Origin: an uncultured Clostridium sp.
Lineage (GTDB): Bacteria > Bacillota_A > Clostridia > TANB77 > CAG-508
Length of the DNA stretch: 22,069 nt
NCBI GenBank assembly: GCA_930980675.1
Contig: CAKNIU010000018.1
Span: forward strand, 1 to 22,069
Direction: 5' to 3'
The notes beneath the pieces are model-generated. The model did no database searches. It was not told the DNA's origin and saw only the letters and a list, made by a program, of their open reading frames with translations. Position 1 is the first letter of the stretch, and each line of letters opens with the position of its first letter. The position numbers and the translations under genes are program-made. This document shows positions 8,176 to 16,264 of this stretch, piece after piece.

Positions 8176-8889
8176 ATGGGACTTATAAAAACAAAAGGAC
8201 TAATACTAGCCCAAAACAATATGGGAGATTATGATAAAATGTGCACCCTTCTTACCCCAGACTTGGGTAAGATAGGGTGTAGTGCTAAAGGCGCGAGAAG
8301 AGCAAAGAGTACACTAATGGCAGGTACTCAATTTTTGTGTTTTGGCGATTTTTTAATTTATAAAGGTGCAAGTTCATATCATATAAATTCATGTGAGCCA
8401 ATAGAAATATTTTATAATTTAAGACTAGATATAGACAAATTAACATATGCTTCAAGAGTAACAAAAATAGTAGATGATGTGACAGATGAAAATCAAAATA
8501 CTTATAGAATATTGCAACTAACTTTAAATACCATATACATGCTTTCCGAATCAGATAAAGATATGGACTTAATATATTCAATATTTAAAATAAGACTTTT
8601 GAGCATAATTGGTTTTAGACCAATAATAGATAAATGTGCAAATTGTGGCACAAAAGAAAATTTAAGATATTTTAGCTTTAGAGATAGTGGTTTTAAATGC
8701 GAAAGTTGTGGTAGACAAGATAAGGGAGCTATGCAAATAAGTGACACAACAATAAAAGCCATTAGATATATAGTAATGTCAGATGCAAAGAAAATATATT
8801 CATTTGAATTATCTAATGAAAACAAGCAGGAATTAAAGTTAGTTAGCAAGATTTTTTTGAATGATTGCTTGGATAAAGAGTATGAATAA
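8176..8889 (+). CDS. recO: DNA repair protein RecO
   Basis: RecO anneals single strands and helps load RecA with RecR (RecFOR pathway). The 237 residues show an N-terminal OB fold opening with the typical TKGLILAQNNMGDYDKMCTLLT, a helical middle, and a zinc finger made by Cys154, Cys157, Cys175 and Cys178 (CANCG and CESCG). Length and order are normal. ATG 8176 follows AAAGAAAGAG. It is the last gene of the long cluster: a hairpin at 8888-8930 begins at its stop codon. Confidence 0.93.
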   Translation: MGLIKTKGLILAQNNMGDYDKMCTLLTPDLGKIGCSAKGARRAKSTLMAGTQFLCFGDFLIYKGASSYHINSCEPIEIFYNLRLDIDKLTYASRVTKIVDDVTDENQNTYRILQLTLNTIYMLSESDKDMDLIYSIFKIRLLSIIGFRPIIDKCANCGTKENLRYFSFRDSGFKCESCGRQDKGAMQISDTTIKAIRYIVMSDAKKIYSFELSNENKQELKLVSKIFLNDCLDKEYE

Positions 8890-8930
8890 AATTTTTTCGA
8901 GTTAGGACCATTCTCTAACTGAAAAATTTT
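8888..8930. terminator. Hairpin ending the recO transcript (possibly bidirectional)
   Basis: AAAATTTTTTCGAGTTAG and CTAACTGAAAAATTTT pair with one small bulge around a loop of about nine bases. The stem ends in a U-run on both strands. It overlaps the recO stop codon and precedes the rpsF promoter, fitting an intrinsic terminator. Confidence 0.55.
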
Positions 8931-8942
8931 CCCAAATGCCAC

Positions 8943-8971
8943 TTGCATTTATGTTAATATTATGATACAAT
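8943..8971 (+). promoter_or_regulatory. Sigma-A promoter of rpsF-ssb-rpsR
   Basis: TTGCAT (8943-8948), a 17-base spacer, then TACAAT (8966-8971) with an extended -10 TG at 8963-8964. It lies right after the recO hairpin, about 130 bases before rpsF. Confidence 0.7.
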
Positions 8972-9052
8972 ATTTATGCTTGAAAAGAGATTAAATCACT
9001 TATAAATAATATTATTTACATATTTATTTCAAAAAGTGAAAATCATTTTAAG

Positions 9053-9096
9053 CTCCTTGCTTACAAAAAATGTAGGCTATTATCCATAAGGAGGTG
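9053..9096 (+). promoter_or_regulatory. rpsF leader hairpin sequestering the Shine-Dalgarno (likely S6:S18 autoregulatory element)
   Basis: CTCCTT (9053-9058) is exactly complementary to AAGGAG (9088-9093), the rpsF ribosome site. Inside, GCTTACA (9059-9065) pairs with TGTAGGC (9071-9077). A ten-base one-sided internal loop containing CCA (9084-9086) separates the two stems. A stem with a one-sided loop carrying CCG or similar is the known S6:S18 mRNA motif; here the triplet is CCA. I infer feedback repression of the operon by its own products. Confidence 0.55.
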
Positions 9097-9102
9097 AATG
9101 TA

Positions 9103-9393
9103 ATGAACAAATATGAAAGTGTTATCATTATTAATCCATCTGTTGATGAAGATAAGGTAAAAAGCCTTATAGACAAATTCTCAGATTTGATTAATAAACA
9201 AGGCAAAGTAACAAAAGTAGATACTTTAGGCAAAAAGAAATTAGCTTATGAAGTAAAGAAAAATAAAGAAGGCATTTATGTTGTATTCTACTTTGAAGCA
9301 GAGCCAACTCTAATTGCTGAATTAGAGAGAAATTATAGAATAACTGACGAAGTTATTAAGTTTATAGTTGTAAAAGATGAAAATCAAGATTAG
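9103..9393 (+). CDS. rpsF: 30S ribosomal protein S6
   Basis: A 96-residue protein with the S6 fold signatures: YESVIIINPSVDED at the N terminus, LGKKKLAYEVKKNKEGIYVVFYFEA in the middle and ELERNYRITDEVIKFIVVK at the end. ATG 9103 is preferred over the in-frame GTG 9094, which lies within the AAGGAGGTG ribosome site (9088-9096). S6 pairs with S18 on the 30S platform. Its operon with ssb and rpsR is the classic bacterial arrangement. Translation is probably controlled by the leader hairpin just upstream. Confidence 0.95.
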   Translation: MNKYESVIIINPSVDEDKVKSLIDKFSDLINKQGKVTKVDTLGKKKLAYEVKKNKEGIYVVFYFEAEPTLIAELERNYRITDEVIKFIVVKDENQD

Positions 9394-9506
9394 TCTTTTA
9401 TTCTTAAGCAAGTAATTTAAAAAGTTATTTTTAATAACAAAGTAGCAATGCTACTAAAACAACAGAAAATTTTAAAAGCTTTTGGGGAGCCGAAAGGTAG
9501 GTAAAA

Positions 9507-9941
9507 ATGAATAAAGTAATATTAATGGGTAGATTAACAAGAGATCCAGAAGTTAGATACACACAAACTAGTAACACGCTAGTTGCATCTTTTTCACTAG
9601 CAGTAAATAGAAGATTTGTTAGAGAAGGAGATTCTCAAACAGCAGACTTTATAAACATTGTTGCTTGGGGAAAAACAGGTGAATTTTGCAGTAAGTATTT
9701 TAAAAAGGGTCAACAAGTTGCAGTTGTTGGAAGAATCCAAACTAGAACTTGGGAAGATCAATCAGGTCAAAAAAGATATACAACAGAAGTTATTGCAGAA
9801 GAAACATATTTTGCAGACAGTAAAAGAGATTCAAATGCTGGGGCAAATGATTTTGGTAATAGCTTTGGAGGAGATAATCAAACATCAGGTGGAGATACAT
9901 CAGACTTTGAGGTATCATCTGGAGATGATTTACCATTTTAA
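9507..9941 (+). CDS. ssb: Single-stranded DNA-binding protein SSB
   Basis: A 144-residue protein. The OB fold covers about residues 1-105 (MNKVILMGRLTRDPEVRYT, FINIVAWGKTGEFCSKYFKKGQ, VVGRIQTRTWED). A Gly/Asn/Ser-rich linker follows, and the acidic tip DDLPF recruits repair and replication partners. GAAAGGTAGG lies just upstream of ATG 9507. It lies between rpsF and rpsR and is presumably co-transcribed with them, giving a link between translation and replication supply. The spacers on each side (113 and 106 bases) are longer than usual, with no clear terminator. Confidence 0.96.
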   Translation: MNKVILMGRLTRDPEVRYTQTSNTLVASFSLAVNRRFVREGDSQTADFINIVAWGKTGEFCSKYFKKGQQVAVVGRIQTRTWEDQSGQKRYTTEVIAEETYFADSKRDSNAGANDFGNSFGGDNQTSGGDTSDFEVSSGDDLPF

Positions 9942-10047
9942 ATAGCTTAGCATATATGGTGGTTTGTATAAGTTAATCATATATAAAAATTATGAAATTA
10001 ATCATAACTAAAATAAACAATTTTAGCAGAAAGGGGGCATACGAATT

Positions 10048-10326
10048 ATGGCAGACAAGAAAAATAACAGAAATAGAAGAAATAACAAAGATTATGATGA
10101 TGATTATAAAGTAAGAAAAGTTAGAAAAAAGGCTTGTCCACTTTGCAGTGACAAAAATCTTGTTTTAGATTACAAAAATCCAGAACAATTAAAGAAATTT
10201 GTTAATGAAAGAGGAAAAATTCTTCCAAGAAGAACAACAGGTGCATGTGCAAAACATCAAAGAGATATAACTACAGCAGTTAATAGATGCAGACATATTG
10301 CTATGTTACCATATAGCCAAAACTAA
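10048..10326 (+). CDS. rpsR: 30S ribosomal protein S18 (cysteine-containing form)
   Basis: A 92-residue basic protein. The core ([26 protein letters not shown], then [20 protein letters not shown]) is diagnostic of S18. Cys30, Cys33, Cys67 and Cys81 are consistent with the zinc-binding version of the protein. Many bacteria also carry a cysteine-free form; none is seen here. The start follows AAAGGGGG. It is the last gene of the operon, with a perfect terminator hairpin 57 bases on. S18 binds S6 and probably takes part in feedback on the rpsF leader. Confidence 0.96.
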   Translation: MADKKNNRNRRNNKDYDDDYKVRKVRKKACPLCSDKNLVLDYKNPEQLKKFVNERGKILPRRTTGACAKHQRDITTAVNRCRHIAMLPYSQN

Positions 10327-10382
10327 TTTTTAATAATTTCTTAAAATTTAAAGAATATTAAAAAATAATTAAAGCAAAACAG

Positions 10383-10423
10383 TAAAGTTAGAACACGAAT
10401 ATGGCAGTTCTAACTTTATTTTG
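10383..10423 (+). terminator. Intrinsic terminator after rpsR
   Basis: A perfect 12-bp stem, TAAAGTTAGAAC (10383-10394) with GTTCTAACTTTA (10407-10418), a 12-base loop and a short U-rich tail. It closes rpsF-ssb-rpsR. The remaining 120 bases to the metal transporter genes hold only AT-rich sequence, with no operator that I can call. Confidence 0.7.
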
Positions 10424-10551
10424 TAAATATAAGTTGATTAAATGTATAAAAATTGCAAAAAATAATTTTATTATTACAATTTGTATTTACAAAGTAAAGT
10501 TAAGATTGCGAAAAATATATAAATAAGTTAAAATAATTAAAGGGTGGGAAA

Positions 10552-11595
10552 ATGAAAAAAAGAAACATAATTATAGTAGTTGCAATTGTACTAGTGTTAG
10601 TAATTGCAATAATAATTGGAAATTTGAATAAAAGTGAACATGTAGATGCTTCAAAAATAAAAATAGTTACTTCATTTTATCCAATTTATATTATGACTTT
10701 AAATATAACTAATGGGGCTGAAAATATAGAAGTAAGTAATATGGCAGAAAATTATGTTGGCTGTATTCATGATTATACATTAACAACTACAGATTTAAAA
10801 AAGTTTGAGGATGCAGCCATTTTTATTCAAAATGGCTATGATATGGAACAATTTATACAAAAAATAATAGACTCATATCCAAATGTAAAAATAATAGATT
10901 CAAGTGATGAGATAACAAGCCTTTCACAGGAAAAAAATTTAACAAACCAAGAATCTTCAAATGAGCAAAATGTTGCGCAAAATAGTGTAAGCTTAGATAA
11001 AGAATTTGATTTGTTGCAAGAAGATGACGAAATAAATCCACATTTTTGGACTAGTATAGATAACTATATATTGCAAGTAGAAGCTATAACAGAAGGACTT
11101 AAAGAACTAAATCCTTTTAATAGTGATTTATTTGAACAAAATAAAAATACATACATACAAAAATTGCAGGATTTAAAAGATGAGTATAATAGTTATGATT
11201 TTGGTGCAGATAATAATGATGTAACTAGTGAATCAGAAACCAATGATGCAAGTAGTGAAAACAGTGTTAATGAAAGACAAGTAGTATCATTAAATGAAGC
11301 GTTTTCATATTTGTTTAAATTTATAGGTGTAAATGAAATATTGATTGAAACAGACCATGAGAATAATAGCCTATCTGCTGAAACAGTAAGAGAAGTTATA
11401 GAGAAAGTTAAAAGTTCAGGAATACAGGCAATAGTTATAGGACAAAATGATGATGACCAAAATGCAAATTTAATAGCTAGCGAAACAGGAGCTACAGTAT
11501 ATAGACTTAATGATGCAATGAGCGGAGATGGTTCTTTAGACTCTTACATAAATACTATGAAAGAAAATTTAGAAATACTTAAAACAATGTTTTAA
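10552..11595 (+). CDS. znuA: Zinc/manganese-type ABC transporter substrate-binding protein (ZnuA-like), altered ligands
   Basis: This is a cluster A-I metal-binding protein of the ZnuA/TroA family, 347 residues long. It has a hydrophobic N-terminal anchor (5-23) but no Cys, so it is not a lipoprotein. The canonical first two ligands are kept: His73 in GCIHDYTLT and His164 in NPHFWTS. At the third site (usually His before D/E-A-F-x-Y) there is Asn248 (SLNEAFSYLF). The final Asp lines up with Asn320 or Asp321 (RLNDAM). Two acidic, Ser/Asn-rich inserts (about 118-160 and 217-241) replace the His-rich loop of many zinc members. The start follows AAAGGGTGGG. The ATPase and permease genes follow, so an importer is clear, but the metal is uncertain. 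Confidence 0.82.
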   Translation: MKKRNIIIVVAIVLVLVIAIIIGNLNKSEHVDASKIKIVTSFYPIYIMTLNITNGAENIEVSNMAENYVGCIHDYTLTTTDLKKFEDAAIFIQNGYDMEQFIQKIIDSYPNVKIIDSSDEITSLSQEKNLTNQESSNEQNVAQNSVSLDKEFDLLQEDDEINPHFWTSIDNYILQVEAITEGLKELNPFNSDLFEQNKNTYIQKLQDLKDEYNSYDFGADNNDVTSESETNDASSENSVNERQVVSLNEAFSYLFKFIGVNEILIETDHENNSLSAETVREVIEKVKSSGIQAIVIGQNDDDQNANLIASETGATVYRLNDAMSGDGSLDSYINTMKENLEILKTMF

Positions 11596-11609
11596 AGTGA
11601 TGGAACGTG

Positions 11610-11652
11610 TGTCGAACGGTACGCTGTGAATGGGAACGGCACTTTTTGACAA
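11610..11652. repeat. REP-like palindromic repeat, znuA-znuC spacer (unit D, diverged)
   Basis: This G+C-richer block begins TGTCGAACGG and ends TTTTTGACAA, so its ends are related to the TGTCAA...TTGACA borders of the units at 16179-16240 and 19460-19487. It contains GGGAACGG internally. The palindrome is degenerate. Confidence 0.45.
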
Positions 11653-11684
11653 CAAAAAATTTAAAAGAAAGGACTAAATTATTA

Positions 11685-12410
11685 ATGGAAAGTTGTGGCT
11701 TTCATTGTACAAAGATTGAAAATTTATCAGTAAAAATAGGAAAAGAAGAGATAATAAAAGATATAAACATAGAAGTACATTGTGGAGAACTTTTGATGAT
11801 TATAGGCAGAAATGGTGCAGGAAAATCCACACTATTAAAGTCAATTCTAGGAGAAATAAATCATACTGGTAAAGTCGAATTCTTTGATATGAAGGAAAAT
11901 AAAAAGAAAAAAATAAAAATTGGCTATGTTCCACAACACTTAAATGTTGAAAGAGATATGCCAACTACTGTGTATGATATGTTTGCGACATATATTTCCA
12001 ATAAACCGGTATGGCTTATGAAGGATAAAAGTCTATATAGAAAAATAAGAGAAGCCTTAAGAATGTTTGGTGCAGAAAAATTGATAGATAAAAGAGTGGG
12101 AAATTTATCAGGAGGAGAGCTTCAAAGAGTATTACTTGCAATAGCAACTTCTCCAGTACCTAATTTATTAATCTTAGATGAACCAGTATCAGGAGTTGAT
12201 AGAAATGGAACAAAGGATTTTTATGAGATTCTATCAAATTTGAAAAAGCAATATGATATGTCAATAATACTTGTATCTCATGATTTAGACTTGGTAAAAA
12301 AATATGCAGATAGAGTAATATTGCTAGATAAAGAGGTTGTAAAAGAAGGAACAGCAGAGGAAGTTTTTAAAAGTGATGAATTCATAGAGAGATTTGGAGA
12401 AATAGGATAA
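11685..12410 (+). CDS. znuC: Metal ABC transporter ATP-binding protein (ZnuC-like)
   Basis: The ATPase subunit of the zinc/manganese importer, 241 residues. Walker A is GRNGAGKS (41-48), the Q-loop is Gln84 in YVPQHL, the signature is LSGGE (141-145), Walker B is LLILDEP (161-167), and the H-loop His is His199 in LVSHDL. I choose ATG 11685: AAAGGA lies 11 bases upstream, and the similarity to the family starts here. The open frame continues upstream to 11607, but that part falls in a repeat and has no family similarity. The repeat separates it from znuA, while the permease gene follows after 57 bases. Confidence 0.9.
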   Translation: MESCGFHCTKIENLSVKIGKEEIIKDINIEVHCGELLMIIGRNGAGKSTLLKSILGEINHTGKVEFFDMKENKKKKIKIGYVPQHLNVERDMPTTVYDMFATYISNKPVWLMKDKSLYRKIREALRMFGAEKLIDKRVGNLSGGELQRVLLAIATSPVPNLLILDEPVSGVDRNGTKDFYEILSNLKKQYDMSIILVSHDLDLVKKYADRVILLDKEVVKEGTAEEVFKSDEFIERFGEIG

Positions 12411-12467
12411 ATAATCAAAAAAGCTTTAATAAAAAAATAAAGAAAAATAGGGAAGGAAGCATTAAAA

Positions 12468-13316
12468 ATGGAAGTAATATATAATTTACTAGAAGTAATA
12501 TTACCTTTTGACTTTATGCAATATACATTTATGAAAAATGCTTTTTTAGCAATACTATTAGTTTCACCAATATTTGCAATAATTGGTACAATGATAGTAA
12601 ATAAAAAAATGGCATTCTTTTCTGATGCGCTAGGACATTCTGCCCTTACAGGTATAGCAATAGGAATGCTTTTAGGAATGACAAATATTAATATATCAAT
12701 GATAATATTTGCTGTAATATTTGCTCTTTTACTAAATTTTATAAAAAGCAAGACAACATATGGTGCTGATACAATTATAAGTGTATTTTCATCAATAGCA
12801 ATCGCACTTGGACTTGCTATGCTTGCACAAAGTGGGAGTTTTAATAAGTACTCTAGCTATTTGGTAGGAGATATTTTAAGCATTTCAGAATCAGAAATAT
12901 TGTATTTATTTGTTGCCTTTATATTAACATTTATATTTTGGTTTTATTTATTTAATAAAATAAATGCAGTAAGCTTAAACAGTACTCTAGCTAAGAGCAA
13001 AGGAATAAATGTAAAAGCAATGGAAAATATTTTTGCTATTTTAATTGCAGTCATGGTAATGATTTCAATTAGATGGGTTGGTATTTTACTAATAAATTCA
13101 TTAATAATTTTGCCAGCAGCATCAAGCAGAAATATTTCAATGAATATGAGAAGTTATCATTTATTTTCAATAATATTAGCACTATTTTCAGGAATTAGTG
13201 GACTTATTATTTCATACTACACAAATATACCAACAGGACCTATGATTGTAATTATTTCAGGAGTTATATATTTTATAACTTTTGGAATAAAGAAAGTGGG
13301 AGTTCTGGATAAATAA
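12468..13316 (+). CDS. znuB: Metal ABC transporter permease (ZnuB-like, ABC-3 family)
   Basis: A 282-residue polytopic membrane protein with seven to eight predicted helices. The family motifs include MAFFSDALGHSALTGIAIG (about 46-64), where the His belongs to the conserved S-D-A-L-x-H region, and the cytoplasmic coupling segment followed by WVGILLINSLIILPAA near 203-218. It forms the pore for zinc or manganese with the ATPase upstream. AGGAAGGA lies ahead of ATG 12468. No clear terminator was seen before the next promoter at 13390. Confidence 0.9.
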   Translation: MEVIYNLLEVILPFDFMQYTFMKNAFLAILLVSPIFAIIGTMIVNKKMAFFSDALGHSALTGIAIGMLLGMTNINISMIIFAVIFALLLNFIKSKTTYGADTIISVFSSIAIALGLAMLAQSGSFNKYSSYLVGDILSISESEILYLFVAFILTFIFWFYLFNKINAVSLNSTLAKSKGINVKAMENIFAILIAVMVMISIRWVGILLINSLIILPAASSRNISMNMRSYHLFSIILALFSGISGLIISYYTNIPTGPMIVIISGVIYFITFGIKKVGVLDK

Positions 13317-13389
13317 TTTTCATTTGAAATAGGCTTTTATTAAAAAAATATAGAATGACTATTTGTCGAAAAATGGAGAAAACTTACAT

Positions 13390-13418
13390 TTGACAAATAC
13401 TGGAATATATGATATAAT
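13390..13418 (+). promoter_or_regulatory. Strong sigma-A promoter of the 60-codon orphan gene
   Basis: TTGACA (13390-13395), 17 bases, TATAAT (13413-13418), with an extended -10 TG at 13410-13411: a full consensus match. ATTTGTC (13361-13367) and GACAAAT (13392-13398) form inverted arms, the second overlapping the -35, so an operator is possible. Confidence 0.85.
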
Positions 13419-13452
13419 ATAATGTACTACAAAACAGAAAGGTTGTTGAAAA

Positions 13453-13635
13453 ATGAGCACGCAAGTTGCAATATTTACAGGAGCCTATCGGCTCACTCAC
13501 GATGATCGGTTTTTAGCTTTTGCATATGATTGTGCGAATGACTTGGAACCGGCAGAAGCTAGGAAAAACCTCGATCAAATTGAAGCAATACTAGAAGCTG
13601 ATGAGGCTAAAAGCAACGAAACTGAGGTGGGATAA
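13453..13635 (+). CDS. Orphan small protein, 60 residues, unknown function
   Basis: I do not recognise this protein. It has no signal peptide, membrane helix or Cys pair. The first half (about 5-30) is mixed, with aromatic residues and the string THDDRF; the second half (32-55, PAEARKNLDQIEAILEADEA) is a predicted acidic helix. Codon use differs from all neighbours: Arg is written CGG twice and AGG once, and CTC, CCG, GCG and GCC occur, whereas other genes use AGA and A/T-ending codons. AAAGG lies about ten bases before ATG 13453. It is a complete unit on its own, with a perfect promoter at 13390 and a terminator whose left arm contains the last codons. Recent acquisition or RNA-level constraint could explain the composition. 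An RNA function with incidental coding potential cannot be excluded. Confidence 0.6.
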   Translation: MSTQVAIFTGAYRLTHDDRFLAFAYDCANDLEPAEARKNLDQIEAILEADEAKSNETEVG

Positions 13636-13652
13636 TTCCCATCTCTCTTTTT
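13624..13652 (+). terminator. Intrinsic terminator overlapping the orphan gene stop codon
   Basis: GAGGTGGGA (13624-13632) pairs with TCCCATCTC (13637-13645) with one G-U pair, and a four-base loop holds most of the stop codon. A U-rich tract follows at 13646-13652. Its position, inside the end of the reading frame, makes the orphan a single-gene transcript. Confidence 0.85.
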
Positions 13653-13773
13653 CTATAAAAAATTGATTATTGGACTTATATTTAAAGGTTAGTTTTTTAT
13701 TATAAATAAATTAATGCAAAAAAATACATTATAAAATTCGACAAATTTGCACATAATATTTATGAAAAATTAG

Positions 13774-13802
13774 TTGATAAACGCTATATCTTATGATAAT
13801 AT
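13774..13802 (+). promoter_or_regulatory. Candidate sigma-A promoter of pflB-pflA
   Basis: TTGATA (13774-13779), 17 bases, TAATAT (13797-13802), with TG at 13794-13795. It would give a leader of about 120 bases before pflB. I saw no convincing Rex or CcpA site in it. Confidence 0.5.
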
Positions 13803-13932
13803 AGATGAGGAAAAAATGAAAAAAGAATGACATAATAGTTAACTCTTTTTGAGAGATTACTAACTTATGCATAATTTCTAGCGTAATGCAAAATATAAAT
13901 TAAAATTATATAAAAATAAAGGAGGTAGAATT

Positions 13933-16167
13933 ATGGATTTTAAAGAATGGGAAGGTTTTAATAAACAAGGAGAATGGACAAAAGAAATAGATGTAAGAGG
14001 ATTTATTCAAGCCAATTATACACCATATGATGGTGATGAAAGTTTCTTAGCAAATGTTACTGAAAAAAGTGCTAAGTTATGGGATAAAATACAAGATTTA
14101 TATAAAGTTGAAAGAGAAAAGGGAGTACTTGATGTAGATACAAAAACTCCTTCAGGAATAAATAGATATGAAGCCGGTTATGTTGATAAAGATTTAGAGA
14201 CAATAGTTGGACTTCAAACAGACGCTCCACTAAAAAGAGCAATTATGCCAAATGGTGGTATAAGAATTGTTGAAAAATCTTGCGAAAGCTATGGATATAA
14301 AGTAGATCCCGATGTTGAATATATTTATCATGAGTTAAGAAAAACTCATAATGATGGCGTTTTTGCAGTATATACACCAGATATAAGAGCTGCTAGAAGC
14401 TCACACTTATTAACAGGACTTCCAGATGGATATGGACGTGGAAGAATTATAGGTGATTACAGAAGAGTTGCTTTATATGGTGTAGACGCGTTAATTGCTG
14501 AAAAACAAGATGAGCTAAACATATTAGATACAGATGAATTTACAGAAGAAGTAATTCGTGATAGAGAAGAGATTCATGACCAAATAGAAGCTTTAAAACA
14601 ATTGAAAGCAATGGCTGAAAAATATGGATTTGATATATCTAAGCCTGCAAAAAATGCTCACGAAGCATTCCAATGGACATATTTTGCATATTTAGGTGCA
14701 ATAAAAGACCAAAATGGTGCAGCAATGAGCTTAGGTAGAGTTTCCACATTTTTAGACATATATGTGGAAAGAGATTTGAAAAATGGCACAATTACAGAAG
14801 AAGTTGCTCAAGAATTAATGGACCAATTCGTATTAAAACTAAGAATGGTAAGATTTTTAAGAGCTCCTGAATACAATGCTTTATTTAGTGGTGACCCAGT
14901 TTGGGTAACTGAAAGCATTGGTGGTATGGGGATTGATGGAAGAACATTAGTTACAAAAAATTCATTTAGATTACTTCATACATTAGAAGATTTAGGACCA
15001 GCTCCAGAACCAAACATAACAGTATTATGGTCAAAGAATTTACCAGAGGGATTTAAAAAATATTGTGCAAAAATATCAATTGCAACATCTTCAATACAAT
15101 ACGAAAATGATGATTTAATGAGAATTACATTAGGAGATGATTATGGAATTGCTTGCTGTGTATCTGCTATGAAAATAGGAAAGCAAATGCAATTCTTTGG
15201 CGCTAGAGCAAATTTAGCCAAAACACTTCTATATGCAATAAATGGTGGAAAAGACGAGATGTCTGGAAAACAAGTAGCTCCAAAATTTGAATCAATAACT
15301 TCTGAGTACTTAAATTATGATGAAGTAATGGAAAAATTTGACCAAATGATGGATTATGTTGCAAAAATTTATATAAAAGCATTAAATGCAATCCATTATA
15401 TGCATGATAAATATTCTTATGAAGCTTTAGAAATGGCTTTACATGATAGAAAAATAAGAAGAACAATGGCTTGTGGAATTGCTGGTTTCTCAGTAGCTGT
15501 TGATTCTATTTCAGCTACAAAATATGCAAAAGTTAAAGTAATTAGAAATGATAATGGACTAGCAGTTGATTATGAAGTAGAAGGTGATTTCCCTAAATTC
15601 GGAAATGACGATGATAGAGTTGATGAAATAGCTGTAAACTTAGTTAAAACATTTATGAAGAAAATAGAAAAACATCAAATGTACAGAAATGCAGACCCAA
15701 CATTATCTATTTTAACAATTACATCAAATGTTGTATATGGTAAAAATACTGGAAGTACACCAGATGGAAGAAAAGCAGGAGTTGCATTTGCACCTGGAGC
15801 AAACCCAATGCATGGAAGAGATGAGTCAGGAGCGCTTGCATCAATGAACTCAATAGCAAAACTTCCTTATGAATATTCAGAAGATGGTATTTCTTATACA
15901 TTTGCTATAACACCATCTACACTTGGTCATAGTGAAGAAGAAAGAATTAATAATTTAACAAGTATGTTAGACGGATATTTTATGCAAACAGGACATCATA
16001 TAAATGTAAACGTGTTTGACAGAAGCTTACTTATAGATGCAATGAATCATCCTGAAAATTATCCTAATTTAACAATACGTGTATCTGGATATGCAGTAAA
16101 CTTTGTAAAACTTACTCGTGAACAACAAGAAGAAGTTATAGCTAGAACTATTCAAGAAAAAATTTAA
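13933..16167 (+). CDS. pflB: Formate C-acetyltransferase (pyruvate formate-lyase)
   Basis: This glycyl-radical enzyme converts pyruvate and CoA to acetyl-CoA and formate under anoxic conditions. The 744 residues are near the family length. The adjacent catalytic pair is Cys408-Cys409 (IACCVSAMK), and the radical site is Gly719 in RVSGYAV, 25 residues from the C terminus as expected. These residues favour true pyruvate formate-lyase over the diol-dehydratase-like relatives, which have only one Cys. AAAGGAGG precedes ATG 13933. The activating enzyme gene follows after a spacer filled by two palindromic repeats. Confidence 0.97.
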   Translation: MDFKEWEGFNKQGEWTKEIDVRGFIQANYTPYDGDESFLANVTEKSAKLWDKIQDLYKVEREKGVLDVDTKTPSGINRYEAGYVDKDLETIVGLQTDAPLKRAIMPNGGIRIVEKSCESYGYKVDPDVEYIYHELRKTHNDGVFAVYTPDIRAARSSHLLTGLPDGYGRGRIIGDYRRVALYGVDALIAEKQDELNILDTDEFTEEVIRDREEIHDQIEALKQLKAMAEKYGFDISKPAKNAHEAFQWTYFAYLGAIKDQNGAAMSLGRVSTFLDIYVERDLKNGTITEEVAQELMDQFVLKLRMVRFLRAPEYNALFSGDPVWVTESIGGMGIDGRTLVTKNSFRLLHTLEDLGPAPEPNITVLWSKNLPEGFKKYCAKISIATSSIQYENDDLMRITLGDDYGIACCVSAMKIGKQMQFFGARANLAKTLLYAINGGKDEMSGKQVAPKFESITSEYLNYDEVMEKFDQMMDYVAKIYIKALNAIHYMHDKYSYEALEMALHDRKIRRTMACGIAGFSVAVDSISATKYAKVKVIRNDNGLAVDYEVEGDFPKFGNDDDRVDEIAVNLVKTFMKKIEKHQMYRNADPTLSILTITSNVVYGKNTGSTPDGRKAGVAFAPGANPMHGRDESGALASMNSIAKLPYEYSEDGISYTFAITPSTLGHSEEERINNLTSMLDGYFMQTGHHINVNVFDRSLLIDAMNHPENYPNLTIRVSGYAVNFVKLTREQQEEVIARTIQEKI

Positions 16168-16178
16168 TTGATGTTAAT

Positions 16179-16208
16179 GTGTCAATGGTGACGTCCTTTC
16201 ATTGACAC
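16179..16208. repeat. REP-like palindrome, pflB-pflA spacer (unit A)
   Basis: Arms GTGTCAATG (16179-16187) and CATTGACAC (16200-16208) are exactly complementary and enclose GACGTC. It is 12 bases after pflB stops. Confidence 0.75.
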
Positions 16209-16213
16209 GATAG

Positions 16214-16240
16214 TGTCAAAAAGGGGCGTCCCCATTGACA
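16214..16240. repeat. REP-like palindrome, pflB-pflA spacer (unit B)
   Basis: TGTCAA (16214-16219) and TTGACA (16235-16240) flank GGGG-CGT-CCCC (16223-16233). It lies in tandem with unit A, five bases away, with the same border sequence and the same central CGTCC. Confidence 0.75.
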
Positions 16241-16264
16241 GCGCAAAATAAAAAGGAGCAAGCA

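Noticed and set aside
9658..9945. 95-codon open frame inside ssb
   Set aside because: It overlaps ssb in another frame, has no ribosome site, and its composition is that expected from reading AT-rich coding DNA out of frame.
10450..10482. Imperfect dyad AAATTGCAA ... TTACAATTT upstream of the metal transporter, as a Zur-like operator
   Set aside because: The arms contain a mismatch, the spacing is long and the sequence is almost entirely A/T. It does not match a Zur, MntR or Fur consensus that I can defend.
10506..10534. TTGCGA-17-TAAAAT as promoter of znuA
   Set aside because: The hexamers are weak, and the predicted start would leave only about ten bases before the ATG, overlapping the ribosome site.
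11607..11684. Longer N terminus for the ABC ATPase
   Set aside because: The extra 26 residues are encoded by a repeat and do not resemble the family. The ribosome site lies before 11685.
13839..13875. Inverted repeat in the pflB leader as a Rex or T-box-like control site
   Set aside because: Only five outer pairs form, with large loops. It does not fit TTGTTAA-type Rex sites.
16235..16264. TTG start for pflA ten codons upstream
   Set aside because: It lies inside palindromic unit B and lacks a ribosome site, whereas ATG 16265 has AAGGAG at six bases.
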